The notes beneath the pieces are model-generated. The model searched no databases, had not been told where the DNA came from, and worked only from the letters and a program-made list of their open reading frames with translations. A program made the position numbers and the translations under genes. This document shows, piece after piece, positions 1 to 8,702 of a stretch of 64,000 bases of DNA (position 1 is its first letter; each line of letters starts with the position of its first letter). The DNA is from Streptomyces venezuelae (lineage in GTDB: Bacteria; Actinomycetota; Actinomycetes; Streptomycetales; Streptomycetaceae): the NCBI RefSeq assembly GCF_008642335.1, contig NZ_CP029191.1, positions 2,728,001 to 2,792,000 on the forward strand. The letters are read 5' to 3'.

Positions 1-524
1 TCGTGCGCACGATGACCGTCAACTGCGAGCGCCTGAAGGACGTCGACTTCTCCACCGGGTACTTCGAGACGGGCCAGCAGGTCCTCGCGCCGAAGAAGTC
101 CGACATCACGGGGTACGACCCGTCGCTCACCGGCAAGAAGATCTGCAGCGCGTCCGGCTCCATCGCCGAGGACGAGCTCAAGAAGAAGAACTACTCCGCC
201 GACATCTCCACCACCGTCCCCAACCAGCTGGACTGCCTGGTGCGGCTCCAGCTCGGCGAGGTGGACGCCGTGGTGACCGACAGCGCCCTCGCCGCGGGCC
301 AGGCCGCACAGGACCCGACGGTCGAACTCAAGGGCGAGGAGCCGTTCACCACTGAGCACTACGGCGTGGCGATGAAGAAGGGCTCCGACGACCTGGTCCG
401 CCGGGTCAACAAGGTCCTCGACGACTACCGCGAGAACGGCGGCTGGCAGAAGTCCTACGACAAGTGGCTGAAGGAAGGTCTCGGCGAGTCCTCGGGCCCG
501 CCGGACCCGGAGTACCGGGACTGA
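1..524 (+). CDS. Extracellular solute-binding protein family 3, glutamate/GlnH type (C-terminal part)
   Basis: The gene enters from the left edge; the reading frame is open from base 3 and stops at 522-524, leaving about 173 residues and no visible start, signal peptide or lipobox. The fold-typical C-terminal lobe is visible: a ligand-hinge stretch (LTGKKICSASGS), the LDCLVRLQLGEVDAVVTD segment characteristic of family 3 amino-acid-binding proteins, and a final helix ending in WLKEGLG. In this family it would be a lipoprotein binding glutamate/aspartate outside the membrane. No ABC permease follows; instead a kinase operon starts about 100 bases downstream. This resembles the mycobacterial GlnH-GlnX-PknG arrangement, so I infer a sensory rather than transport role. 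Confidence 0.8.
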   Translation, partial: VRTMTVNCERLKDVDFSTGYFETGQQVLAPKKSDITGYDPSLTGKKICSASGSIAEDELKKKNYSADISTTVPNQLDCLVRLQLGEVDAVVTDSALAAGQAAQDPTVELKGEEPFTTEHYGVAMKKGSDDLVRRVNKVLDDYRENGGWQKSYDKWLKEGLGESSGPPDPEYRD

Positions 525-627
525 CCCGGAGCAGACAACCGACCTGGTACGACTGGAGAGTTACGCGAGTCACGACGGGACCTCGACCACCGAGAACCCG
601 GGGCAACGCAGAGCGGAGAGGTGATCG

Positions 628-1947
628 ATGAGCGTCGCGGGACCCCCCGGTCCGGTGATGGACCGGGACGAGGTGGACCGTGCGCTGGCGCGCCTCGACG
701 CCGAGCACGAGGCGATCGAGACCTCGCTCCTCGCCCTCCAGGACCACGCGGGCCGCCGCCTCCTCGAAGGCGCCGCGCTCACCGGCGTCACCGCGGAGCG
801 CTGGACGGCCACGGAGGCCCGGATCACCCTGCTCTGGGCGTACTTCGACGCGTACGCGGGCGCCCTGCGCACCGCACGGGACGTGCGCGAGCGCAGACGC
901 TGGCCCAGCAAGGACGACCTCGTCGAGCTGACGGAGCTGCTGCGCGGCGAGGCCGTGACCGTCGCGGGCGGCTCCTCGTCCGGTGCGTCGCCCTCGCTCA
1001 CCGGACCCGCGAAGCTCACCGAGCGCTTCACCCTCGAAGAGCTCGTGACGCGCATGAACGATTTGTACGCGGACTCCCTCGACATGGTCGTCGCCGCCGA
1101 CGCGGTGTGGTCCGCGCTGCCCGCCCGCATCGACCTGCTCGCCGCCGAACTGCACCGCACCCGCCAGCTCGCCCACTCCGTCGGCGTACGTCCGGGGGAA
1201 CACCCCTCCGGTGACGACCTGGAGCGCATCACGCGCACCCTGACCGCGCTGCGCGAGCAGGTGGTGTCCGACCCGCTCGCGTTCTGGCAGCGGGCGGAGG
1301 GCAGTTCGGCCCCCGGCGGCGGCCGCCCGCACACCGAGCGCTACGACCGGGAGGCCCGCGCCCTCGAAGAGGTGCGCCGCGAGATCGAGGCGGTGCTCAC
1401 CGTCCGGCAGGACGCGGAGGTCCGCCTCGGCAGGCTCCGCGACGTGCTGTCCCGCGCGGACCGCACCCTGTCCGAGGCACGCTCCGCGCGCGGCGAGGTC
1501 CTCGCGAAGATCGCCGCCTCCGAGGTGCCCGCCGTCAGCGGCCCGCCCACCGCGCTGCAGGAGCAGCTGGCGATGGCGTCGGAGTACCGCAGGCACGCCC
1601 AGTGGCACCGTCTCTCGCCGCTCCTGGAATCCCTGGAGCAGAAGGCCGAGGACGAACTGCTGCGCGCCCGCGAGTCGCTGACCGCCGTCACCGCGCCCCT
1701 CGCGGTCCGCGCGGAGCTGCGCGGCCGCCTGGACGCGTACAAGGCGAAGGTCGCCCGGCTCGGCCACGCCGAGGACCCGCTCCTCGTCGAGCGGTACGAC
1801 GCGGCGCGCCGCATGCTGTGGAGCGCGCCCTGCGATCTCCGGGTGGCCGAGCAGGCGGTCCTGCGCTATCAGCAGGCCGCCGCCGAAGTGCTTGCGCCGA
1901 GGGTCCCGCAGCAGGGCGGACCCACCGACCGGACGGGGGAATCATGA
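628..1947 (+). CDS. Coiled-coil protein upstream of the PknG-type kinase
   Basis: This 439-residue protein has no family I can name. It is rich in Ala, Glu and Arg with long amphipathic helices, for example around residues 240-300 (ALEEVRREIEAVLTVRQD) and 300-400, suggesting extended coiled coil. No signal peptide or membrane span is visible. The ATG lies behind a GGAGAGG-like RBS at 615-621. Its stop overlaps the kinase start in an ATGA (1944-1947), so translation is probably coupled. By position it could link the binding protein to the kinase, the place GlnX occupies in mycobacteria, but GlnX is a membrane protein and this one is not, so I do not call it GlnX. Confidence 0.8.
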   Translation: MSVAGPPGPVMDRDEVDRALARLDAEHEAIETSLLALQDHAGRRLLEGAALTGVTAERWTATEARITLLWAYFDAYAGALRTARDVRERRRWPSKDDLVELTELLRGEAVTVAGGSSSGASPSLTGPAKLTERFTLEELVTRMNDLYADSLDMVVAADAVWSALPARIDLLAAELHRTRQLAHSVGVRPGEHPSGDDLERITRTLTALREQVVSDPLAFWQRAEGSSAPGGGRPHTERYDREARALEEVRREIEAVLTVRQDAEVRLGRLRDVLSRADRTLSEARSARGEVLAKIAASEVPAVSGPPTALQEQLAMASEYRRHAQWHRLSPLLESLEQKAEDELLRARESLTAVTAPLAVRAELRGRLDAYKAKVARLGHAEDPLLVERYDAARRMLWSAPCDLRVAEQAVLRYQQAAAEVLAPRVPQQGGPTDRTGES

Positions 1948-4475
1948 GCCGGCGTGAATGCCAGCGGCCCAAGTGCACCGGCAGCTACGACGACTTCGGC
2001 GGCGGTGAGCTGTACTGCGACACGTGCGGGCTCGCCCCCGTCGTCGCACCGGACGGCAGGGTCTCGTCGCCGCCGACCGGGCTGACGGCCGGCGGCAAGG
2101 GCTCGCGGGGCTCCGGGAGTTCCAGCGGCCGCTCGTCGTCGTCGCGCTCCTCCCGTACGTCCGGTTCGTCGCGCTCGCAGTCCTCGCGCAGGTCGGTGTC
2201 CGGGCGGCTCTCCCGCTCCCTGTCGGGCAGTTCGACGTCGCGCTCGGTGTCGGTGCGCAGCTCGGGCTCGGCGACGGGCTCTTCGGCGCGCGGGCGGCTT
2301 GGCGTCGGCCTGGTCGCCGTGCCGGACGTGCCACGCCCCGATCCGCGCGGAGCCGTGCAGAAGAACCCCGAGGTGCCCGAGCGGAAGCGGTTCTGCTCGC
2401 GCTCCGACTGCGGGGCGCCGGTGGGCCGCGCGCGGGGCGACCGGCCCGGCCGCACGGAGGGGTTCTGCACCAAGTGCGGCCACCCCTACTCATTCGTGCC
2501 GAAGCTGCACCCGGGTGACATCGTGCACGGCCAGTACGAGGTCGTGGGCTGTCTGGCGCACGGCGGGCTCGGCTGGGTCTATCTGGCCATCGACCGTGCG
2601 GTGTCCGACCGGTGGGTGGTCCTGAAGGGTCTGCTCGACACGGGTGACCAGGACGCGATGGCCGCGGCCATCTCGGAGCGGCGCTTCCTCGCGGAGATCG
2701 AGCACTCCAACATCGTCCGCATCTACAACTTCGTCGAGCACCTCGACCAGCGCACCGGCTCCATGGACGGGTACATCGTCATGGAGTACGTCGGCGGCAA
2801 GTCCCTGAAGGAGATCGCCAACGGCCGCCGCACGCCGGAGGGCCGCCGCGACCCGCTGCCGGTCGAGCAGGCCTGCGCGTACGGCATCGAGGCCCTGGAC
2901 GCCCTCGGCCACCTGCACAGCCGCAAGCTCCTGTACTGCGACTTCAAGGTCGACAACGCCATCCAGACGGAGGGCCAGCTCAAGCTCATCGACATGGGCG
3001 CGGTCCGCAGGATGGACGACGACGAGTCGGCGATCTACGGAACCGTCGGCTACCAGGCCCCCGAGGTCGCCGACGTCGGCCCCTCCGTCGCCTCCGACCT
3101 GTACACCGTCGCCCGCACCCTCGCGGTCCTCACCTTCGATTTCCAGGGCTACACGAACGTGTTCGTGGACTCCCTGCCCGACCCCGACAACATCGAGGTC
3201 TTCCGGACGTACGAGTCCTTCTACCGCCTCCTGGTCCGCGCCACTGACCCCGACCCGGCCCGCAGGTTCGCCTCCGCGCAGGAGATGGCCGAGCAGCTGA
3301 CGGGTGTCCTGCGGGAGGTCGTGGCGCTCCAGACGGGGCTGCCGCGGCCCGCGCTTTCGACGCTGTTCGGGCCCGAGGTGAAGGTGCCGGACACGGAGCT
3401 GTTCGCCGAACTGGCCGGGGACGTCTCCCGGCTGGGGGCCCGCGCCGAGCTCACCGCCGGGGAGAACGGCAGGGCGCTGCCGGAGAGCACCGCGACCGCG
3501 GGGATCGTGCGGGGGCTCGACCCCGTGGCGACCGCCCTCGCGCTGCCCGTGCCGCTGGTCGACCCGAACGACCCGAACGCCGGGTTCCTCGCCGGTCTCA
3601 TCGCGGCCGCGCCCGCCGAGCTCATCACCGCGCTCGGCACGGCGCCCGCGGACTCCCTGGAGCTGCAGCTGCGCGGGCTGCGGGCCCGGCTCGCCATGGG
3701 GGAACTCGCGCCGGCCGCGGAGGCCCTCGCCGACCTGGAGCAACAGCACCCGGACGACTGGCGGGTGGTCTGGTACCGGGGCGTCGCCGCCCTGGCCACC
3801 GGCGACTTCGAGAACTCGGCGCTGTCTTTCGACGCGGTCTACGACGCGTTCCCCGGCGAGCCCGCGCCGAAGCTGGCGCTCGGCGTCATCGCGGAGGTCC
3901 TCGGCCAGCTGGACAACGCCGCCGAGTACTACCGCCTTGTGTGGACGACCGACCCGAGCTATGTGAGCGCCGCGTTCGGCCTGGCCCGCGTGCAGCTCGC
4001 GGCGGGCGACAGGGCCGGTTCCGTACGCACCCTGGAGTCGGTGCCGGAATCCTCCATCCACTACACCGCGGCGCGCGTGGCGTCGGTGCGGGCGCGGCTG
4101 CGTCACCGTATGACGTCGGACACGGCAGCCCCTTCGGGCGTCGCCTTCCTGGCCGAGCTGACGGCCGCCGCGGGGCAGATCGAGGCACTTGCCGGGTTCG
4201 GGCTGGACGCGGTGCGCAGGGAGCGCCTGTCGACCGAGGTTCTGGGGACGGCGCTCGACTGGGTACTCTCCGGTAGGCACTCTGGTCACGTTTCCGCGCC
4301 ACCGGACACTCCCGGGACGCGGGCCGTACTGCTCGGCAGCGACCTGGACGAGCGCGGCCTCCGGTTCGGCCTGGAGCGTTCGTACCGGACACTGGCCCGG
4401 CTCGCTCAGGGTGGCGAGGAGAGGATCGAACTGGTGGAGCGGGCCAACCGTTTCCGCCCCCGGACGTGGGTGTGA
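1944..4475 (+). CDS. pknG: PknG-type serine/threonine protein kinase
   Basis: 843 residues from the ATG that overlaps the upstream stop. Order of parts: zinc ribbon 1 (Cys6, 11, 25, 28); a Ser/Arg-rich linker about 52-118; a rubredoxin-like ribbon (Cys151, 156, 175, 178); a kinase domain from about 190; then a TPR-type helical region to the C-terminus. Kinase residues seen: Gly-rich loop AHGGLG, Lys228 (VVLKG), catalytic loop YCDFKVDN (Asp333) and DMG (Asp350) in place of DFG. CDFK plus a non-DFG magnesium loop plus rubredoxin plus TPR is the PknG signature. In mycobacteria PknG is soluble and phosphorylates the FHA protein GarA; here an FHA protein sits three genes downstream. The extra N-terminal ribbon and SR-rich linker are additions to the usual PknG plan. 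Confidence 0.93.
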   Translation: MSRRECQRPKCTGSYDDFGGGELYCDTCGLAPVVAPDGRVSSPPTGLTAGGKGSRGSGSSSGRSSSSRSSRTSGSSRSQSSRRSVSGRLSRSLSGSSTSRSVSVRSSGSATGSSARGRLGVGLVAVPDVPRPDPRGAVQKNPEVPERKRFCSRSDCGAPVGRARGDRPGRTEGFCTKCGHPYSFVPKLHPGDIVHGQYEVVGCLAHGGLGWVYLAIDRAVSDRWVVLKGLLDTGDQDAMAAAISERRFLAEIEHSNIVRIYNFVEHLDQRTGSMDGYIVMEYVGGKSLKEIANGRRTPEGRRDPLPVEQACAYGIEALDALGHLHSRKLLYCDFKVDNAIQTEGQLKLIDMGAVRRMDDDESAIYGTVGYQAPEVADVGPSVASDLYTVARTLAVLTFDFQGYTNVFVDSLPDPDNIEVFRTYESFYRLLVRATDPDPARRFASAQEMAEQLTGVLREVVALQTGLPRPALSTLFGPEVKVPDTELFAELAGDVSRLGARAELTAGENGRALPESTATAGIVRGLDPVATALALPVPLVDPNDPNAGFLAGLIAAAPAELITALGTAPADSLELQLRGLRARLAMGELAPAAEALADLEQQHPDDWRVVWYRGVAALATGDFENSALSFDAVYDAFPGEPAPKLALGVIAEVLGQLDNAAEYYRLVWTTDPSYVSAAFGLARVQLAAGDRAGSVRTLESVPESSIHYTAARVASVRARLRHRMTSDTAAPSGVAFLAELTAAAGQIEALAGFGLDAVRRERLSTEVLGTALDWVLSGRHSGHVSAPPDTPGTRAVLLGSDLDERGLRFGLERSYRTLARLAQGGEERIELVERANRFRPRTWV

Positions 4476-4477
4476 GT

Positions 4478-5803
4478 ATGTCGCAGATGCCCCAGCTGTC
4501 TGCCTGCCCCAGCTGTGAGGAGCCGCTGGAGTCGGGTGACCTGTATTGCGGTGCGTGCGGGTTCGACCTGTCGGCGGTGCCACCGCGGCCGGACGTGTCC
4601 CCCAACGGATCCGCCGGGTCCGCCGGGCCCGTGCGGGCCGCCGCCGCGGGCGGGGAGGCCGACGAGTGGCCGGTCGCCCCGGAGGTCGACAGCTCCGACA
4701 CTCCGGTGCCGACGCATCTGCCGACGGATCTGCCGGGCACGGACTCGGCGGGCAGCGAACTCCCGGAGCGGCCGGACGCCGCCCTGGCCTCTCCGGGCGC
4801 GTCCGGTGAGCCGGACGAGTACCCGCTGCCCGAACCGGCGGGCGCCGCCCCGGCCCCCGACCCCCGTACAGCCACGCCCCCCGCGGGCACCAAACTCTGC
4901 GTGGCGTGCCGGTCGGGCCGCGTCGACCCGGACGGGTACTGCGAGAACTGCGGGCACGCCCAGCCCCGCGAGCGCGACCACATGGAGCAGGAGCTCGACA
5001 CCGTCGCCGCCGTCAGCGACCGCGGCCTGCGCCACCACCGCAACGAAGACGCCTTCGCCATCTCCACGGCAGCGCTGCCAGACGGCTCCCCCGCCGTCGT
5101 CGCGATCGTCTGCGACGGCGTCTCATCGGCGACCCGCCCCGACGAGGCGTCGCTCGCCGCGTCCCGCGCCGCCAACGAGTCGCTCCTCGTCTCGCTGCCG
5201 CGCGGCACGCACCCGCAGCAGGCGATGCACGAGGCGATCCTCGCGGCGGCCGACGCCGTCAACGCGCTCGCCGCCGAACCCGCGTCGGCCCGCGAGCACA
5301 GCCCCCACCAGAACGCGCCCGCCTGCACCCTGGTCGGCTCGGTCGTCGCGGGCGGCCTGCTCGTCGTCGGCTGGGTCGGCGACAGCCGCGCCTACTGGGT
5401 CCCCGACGACCGCGAGGGCCCCACCGTCCGCCTGACCGAGGACGACTCGTGGGCCGCGCAGATGGTCGCCGCGGGCCTGATGAACGAGGCCGAGGCGTAC
5501 GCCGACGAGCGCGCGCACGCCATCACGGGCTGGCTCGGCGCGGACGCGTACGAACTGGAGCCGCACACCGCTTCCTTCAAGCCGGACCGTGCGGGTGTAG
5601 TGGTGGTGTGCACGGACGGGCTGTGGAACTACGCGGAAGCCGTCGAGGAGATGGCCGACGCGGTGCCGGCCGACGCCGCGGACCGGCCGCTGCACAGCGC
5701 CCAGGTCCTGGTCGGCCACGCACTGGACGGCGGGGGCCACGACAACGTAACAGTGGCCGTCGTGCCGTTCCCGTTCGTGCCGCAGGGGGCAGGATCGGCC
5801 TAG
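4478..5803 (+). CDS. PP2C-family serine/threonine phosphatase with two zinc ribbons
   Basis: About 441 residues from ATG 4478; GTG 4472, overlapping the kinase stop as GTGA, is an equally plausible start. Zinc ribbon 1 has Cys at about 10, 13, 24 and 27, and ribbon 2 at about 141, 144, 155 and 158, separated by an acidic Pro/Gly-rich linker. The PP2C domain begins near residue 176: SDRGLRHHRNEDAF and VCDGVSS give the first metal aspartates, GDSRAYW, VVCTDGLWNY and GGHDNVTVAVV the later motifs. It probably reverses the action of the adjacent kinase. No membrane segment, so cytoplasmic. Ribbon duplication matches that in the kinase and the FHA protein of the same operon. Confidence 0.92.
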   Translation: MSQMPQLSACPSCEEPLESGDLYCGACGFDLSAVPPRPDVSPNGSAGSAGPVRAAAAGGEADEWPVAPEVDSSDTPVPTHLPTDLPGTDSAGSELPERPDAALASPGASGEPDEYPLPEPAGAAPAPDPRTATPPAGTKLCVACRSGRVDPDGYCENCGHAQPRERDHMEQELDTVAAVSDRGLRHHRNEDAFAISTAALPDGSPAVVAIVCDGVSSATRPDEASLAASRAANESLLVSLPRGTHPQQAMHEAILAAADAVNALAAEPASAREHSPHQNAPACTLVGSVVAGGLLVVGWVGDSRAYWVPDDREGPTVRLTEDDSWAAQMVAAGLMNEAEAYADERAHAITGWLGADAYELEPHTASFKPDRAGVVVVCTDGLWNYAEAVEEMADAVPADAADRPLHSAQVLVGHALDGGGHDNVTVAVVPFPFVPQGAGSA

Positions 5804-5834
5804 TGCCCGGCGGGGGGACCGTACCGGGCCGTGT

Positions 5835-5888
5835 GGTCTTGAGGTTCTGAGCGGTCTTGAGGTTCTGAGCGGTCTTGTGGTTCCGAGG
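5835..5888. repeat. Three tandem 18-bp repeats between phosphatase and VWA genes
   Basis: Units begin at 5835, 5853 and 5871. The first two are identical (GGTCTTGAGGTTCTGAGC); the third differs at a few positions. The array fills half of the 105-base gap and ends just before the RBS of the VWA gene. Confidence 0.9.
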
Positions 5889-5908
5889 ATCTGAGGGGGA
5901 GCAGTTCC

Positions 5909-7264
5909 ATGGCCAATTTCTCGAAATCGAACGTGCCGCAGTTCTCTGTGGACGTCTACCAGAACGAGTACCTGCCGGAGGGCGGCCGCGAGGTCAACGC
6001 CATCGCCACGGTCACCTCGACCGGCGGCGGGACGATCGGGGCCGCGGTCGGCGCACCGCACCTGTTCACGGTGGGCCAGAGCCCGGACGCCGCCGTCGCC
6101 ATCATGGTGGACTGCTCCGGTTCGATGGACTACCCGCCGACGAAGATGCGCGGCGCACGGGACGCCACCGCCGCCGCGATCGACGCGCTCCGCGACGGCG
6201 TGCACTTCGCGGTGATCGGCGGCACCCACGTCGCCAAGGAGGTCTACCCGGGCGGCGGCCGGCTCGCCGTCGCGGGACCGCAGACCCGTGAGCTGGCCAA
6301 ACAGGCGCTGCGCAGGCTGAACGCGGGCGGCGGCACGGCGATCGGCACCTGGCTGCGCCTCGCCGACCGCCTCCTGAACTCCGCGGACGTACCCGCCTCG
6401 GCGGTGCGGCACGGCATCCTGCTCACCGACGGCCGCAACGAACACGAGTCACCCGAGGATCTGCGGGCCGCCCTGGACTCCTGCGCGGGCCGCTTCACCT
6501 GCGACGCCCGCGGCGTCGGCACGGACTGGGAGGTGAAGGAGGTCACAGGGATCGCCTCCGCGCTGCTCGGCACCGCCGACATCGTCGCCGACCCGGCCGC
6601 CCTCTCCGCCGACTTCACGCAGATGATGGAAGCGGCGATGGGCAAGGAGGTCGCCGACGTCAGTCTGCGGCTGTGGACGCCGGTGGGCGTGGAGATCAAG
6701 TTCGTGAAGCAAGTGGCGCCCACGGTCGAGGAGTTGACCGGGCGCCGCACGGAGGCGGGGCCGCGCGCCGGGGACTATCCGACGGGGTCCTGGGGCGACG
6801 AGTCCCGCGACTACCACATCTGCGTCCAGGTGCCCGGCGCCGAACTCGGCCAGGAGATGCTCGCGGCCCGTGTCTCGCTGGTCGTGCCGCGGGAGGACGG
6901 CAGCGCGCAGACGCTGTCGCAGGGCCTGGTGCGGGCCGTGTGGACGGACGACATGGCGGCCTCCACCTCCATCAATCCGCAGGTCGCGCACTACACGGGC
7001 CAGGCGGAGCTGGCCCAGGTGATCCAGCAGGGTCTGGACGCCCGCAAATCGGGAGATGTCGACGGTGCGACGGCCAAACTGGGCCGCGCGGTGCAGCTCG
7101 CGAGCGCCTCGGGCAACGCGGATACGGCGAAACTGCTTTCGAAGGTGGTGGACGTCGTGGACGCCGTGGCAGGTACTGTTCGATTGAAGGCGAAGGTCGC
7201 CGAGGCCGACGAGATGACACTCGAGACGCGGTCCACGAAGACTGTTCGCGTGAAGAAGCAGTAG
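5909..7264 (+). CDS. von Willebrand factor type A domain protein
   Basis: 451 residues; ATG 5909 follows the purine-rich RBS GAGGGGGAG at 5890-5898. After about 60 N-terminal residues a VWA domain begins with a complete MIDAS motif (DCSGSMD, residues 70-76) and later metal-site segments GGGTAIG and LTDGRNE. The second half is a beta-rich region followed by helical C-terminal residues about 370-451 (QQGLDARKSGDVDGATAKLG). No signal peptide or membrane span, so presumably cytoplasmic and a metal-dependent partner-binding protein. Its place between a PP2C phosphatase and an FHA protein suggests it is a scaffold or target of the phospho-signalling module; the ligand is unknown. Confidence 0.88.
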   Translation: MANFSKSNVPQFSVDVYQNEYLPEGGREVNAIATVTSTGGGTIGAAVGAPHLFTVGQSPDAAVAIMVDCSGSMDYPPTKMRGARDATAAAIDALRDGVHFAVIGGTHVAKEVYPGGGRLAVAGPQTRELAKQALRRLNAGGGTAIGTWLRLADRLLNSADVPASAVRHGILLTDGRNEHESPEDLRAALDSCAGRFTCDARGVGTDWEVKEVTGIASALLGTADIVADPAALSADFTQMMEAAMGKEVADVSLRLWTPVGVEIKFVKQVAPTVEELTGRRTEAGPRAGDYPTGSWGDESRDYHICVQVPGAELGQEMLAARVSLVVPREDGSAQTLSQGLVRAVWTDDMAASTSINPQVAHYTGQAELAQVIQQGLDARKSGDVDGATAKLGRAVQLASASGNADTAKLLSKVVDVVDAVAGTVRLKAKVAEADEMTLETRSTKTVRVKKQ

Positions 7265-7286
7265 GCCTGCAGAAGCAGTAGGCCTG
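7254..7286. repeat. 17-bp tandem duplication across the VWA stop codon
   Basis: The sequence AGAAGCAGTAGGCCTG occurs at 7254-7269 and again at 7271-7286. The first copy contains the last codons and TAG stop of the VWA gene; the second lies in the gap before the FHA gene. Confidence 0.9.
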
Positions 7287-7344
7287 AAGCAGCGGTACGT
7301 ACGTACGGCCCTCGGGCCGGAGAAGGAGAGGGGGAAGCGCCGAC

Positions 7345-8685
7345 ATGCCGACCTGCCCGAACGGACACCAGTCGGGTTCCGATGACTGGTGCGAGGTCTG
7401 CGGTCACCGCATGGCCGGTGCCGTGCCTCCGCCGCCCCCGCCGCCGCCCGCGGCCGGGTACGGCTATCCCCCGCCGCCGCCCGGCCAGGACCCGGGCTTC
7501 CCGCAGCCCGCGCCGGGGCGCCCGCACCTGGCCGCCGTGCCGGACCCGGCGCCCGAGGGCCAGCTCTGCCCGCAGTGCCGCACGCCCCGCGAGGCGAACG
7601 CGCCCTTCTGCGAGGAGTGCCGCTGGAACTTCCTGACGAACACGGCGACGTCGTACACCCCGGCCGCGCCGAACCCGCCGCTGCCGGGCACGCACGGCGG
7701 TCCCGGCGGCGGTCCCGGAAGGCCGCCGGGGCCGAACCCGGCGCAGCAGTTCCAGCAGCCTCCGCCGGGATACGAGTACCAGGGCTCGCGGCCCTCGCAG
7801 ATGAACCGGCCCGCCGAGCCGATCCCGCCGTTCGGCAACGGCAACGGCGGCGGCCAGCAGGGTCCGGGCCAGCCGTTCCCGGGGCAGCCCGGTCCGGGTG
7901 GTCCGCAGGGTCCGGGTGGGCCCCAGGGTCCGGGTGGCCCTCAGGGTCCGGGTGGGTCACAGGGTCCGGGTGGGTCACAGCGCCCCGGTCCCGGTCAGGC
8001 CCCGCCCGGCGCGCCTCAGGCCTTCCAGCAGCAGCCGGGTCCGCCCGCGCCGCCCGCGTTCCCGCAGGAGACGGGCGCCCCGCAGGGCCCGCCGCCTCCG
8101 CCGCCCGGCCCCGGTGGTCCCGGCGGTCCTGCTGGCCCCGGAGGGCCGTCCTTCGGTGGCGGCGCCGCCGACGACTGGGTGATCTCGCCTCCGTCGGCCC
8201 CGGCCCAGCAGGAGCCGTTCCAGCCGCAGGAACCGTTCCAGCAGCAGCCGCCCCAGCAGTCACAGCAGCCGCAGGGCCCCGGCACGTGGTCCGTGACGAT
8301 CGGTCCCGACCGCGAGTACTTCATGGCGATGATGCAGCGCAGCGGCCCCGAGGCGTCGGGCCTCAACCTGCCCGCGTACTCGCCGGAGCAGCAGCGCCCG
8401 CTGGCCGGCAACCAGCTGACCATCGGCCGCCGCAGGCACTCCACGGGTGACACCCCGGACATCGACCTGTCGGTGCCGCCGGAGGACCCGGGCGTCTCGC
8501 ACCAGCACGCGATCCTGGTGCAGCAGCCCGACGGCAGCTGGGCGGTCGTCGACCAGAACTCCACGAACGGCACCACGGTCAACGGCGGCGAGGAGCCCAT
8601 CCAGCCGTTCGTGCCCGTCCCCCTCCAGGACGGCGACCAGGTCCACGTGGGCGCCTGGACGACGCTCACCATCCGCCGCGACTGA
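7345..8685 (+). CDS. FHA-domain protein with two zinc ribbons and a collagen-like linker
   Basis: 446 residues; ATG 7345 behind GGAGAGGGGG. Ribbon 1 (CPNGHQSGSDDWCEVCG) is at the N-terminus and ribbon 2 (CPQCRTPREANAPFCEEC) near residues 74-91. A long Pro/Gly/Gln linker follows, including five 18-bp repeats giving GPGGPQ-type hexapeptides. The FHA domain occupies roughly residues 355-446, with GRRR, SHQHA and NSTNGT corresponding to the conserved phosphothreonine-binding Gly-Arg, Ser-x-x-His and Asn-Gly segments. It should bind phosphothreonine peptides and is the likely substrate or effector of the PknG-type kinase, as GarA is in mycobacteria, although GarA is much smaller and lacks the linker. 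Confidence 0.93.
   Translation: MPTCPNGHQSGSDDWCEVCGHRMAGAVPPPPPPPPAAGYGYPPPPPGQDPGFPQPAPGRPHLAAVPDPAPEGQLCPQCRTPREANAPFCEECRWNFLTNTATSYTPAAPNPPLPGTHGGPGGGPGRPPGPNPAQQFQQPPPGYEYQGSRPSQMNRPAEPIPPFGNGNGGGQQGPGQPFPGQPGPGGPQGPGGPQGPGGPQGPGGSQGPGGSQRPGPGQAPPGAPQAFQQQPGPPAPPAFPQETGAPQGPPPPPPGPGGPGGPAGPGGPSFGGGAADDWVISPPSAPAQQEPFQPQEPFQQQPPQQSQQPQGPGTWSVTIGPDREYFMAMMQRSGPEASGLNLPAYSPEQQRPLAGNQLTIGRRRHSTGDTPDIDLSVPPEDPGVSHQHAILVQQPDGSWAVVDQNSTNGTTVNGGEEPIQPFVPVPLQDGDQVHVGAWTTLTIRRD
7891..7980. repeat. Five in-frame 18-bp repeats in the FHA gene
   Basis: Units start at 7891, 7909, 7927, 7945 and 7963, each beginning GGTCCGGGTGG; the last two are identical. They encode GPGGPQ or GPGGSQ hexapeptides, a collagen-like flexible spacer between ribbon 2 and the FHA domain. 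Confidence 0.92.
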
Positions 8686-8702
8686 CGTAACGCTCCACCA
8701 CC

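Noticed and set aside
406..1767. Long minus-strand open frame opposite the coiled-coil gene
   Set aside because: Arg/Gly/Ala composition of an antisense shadow in high-GC DNA; the plus-strand frame has proper RBS, start and overlap with the kinase.
2490..4583. 697-codon minus-strand frame across the kinase gene
   Set aside because: Antisense shadow of the kinase; low-complexity Gly/Arg/Val composition and no conserved motif.
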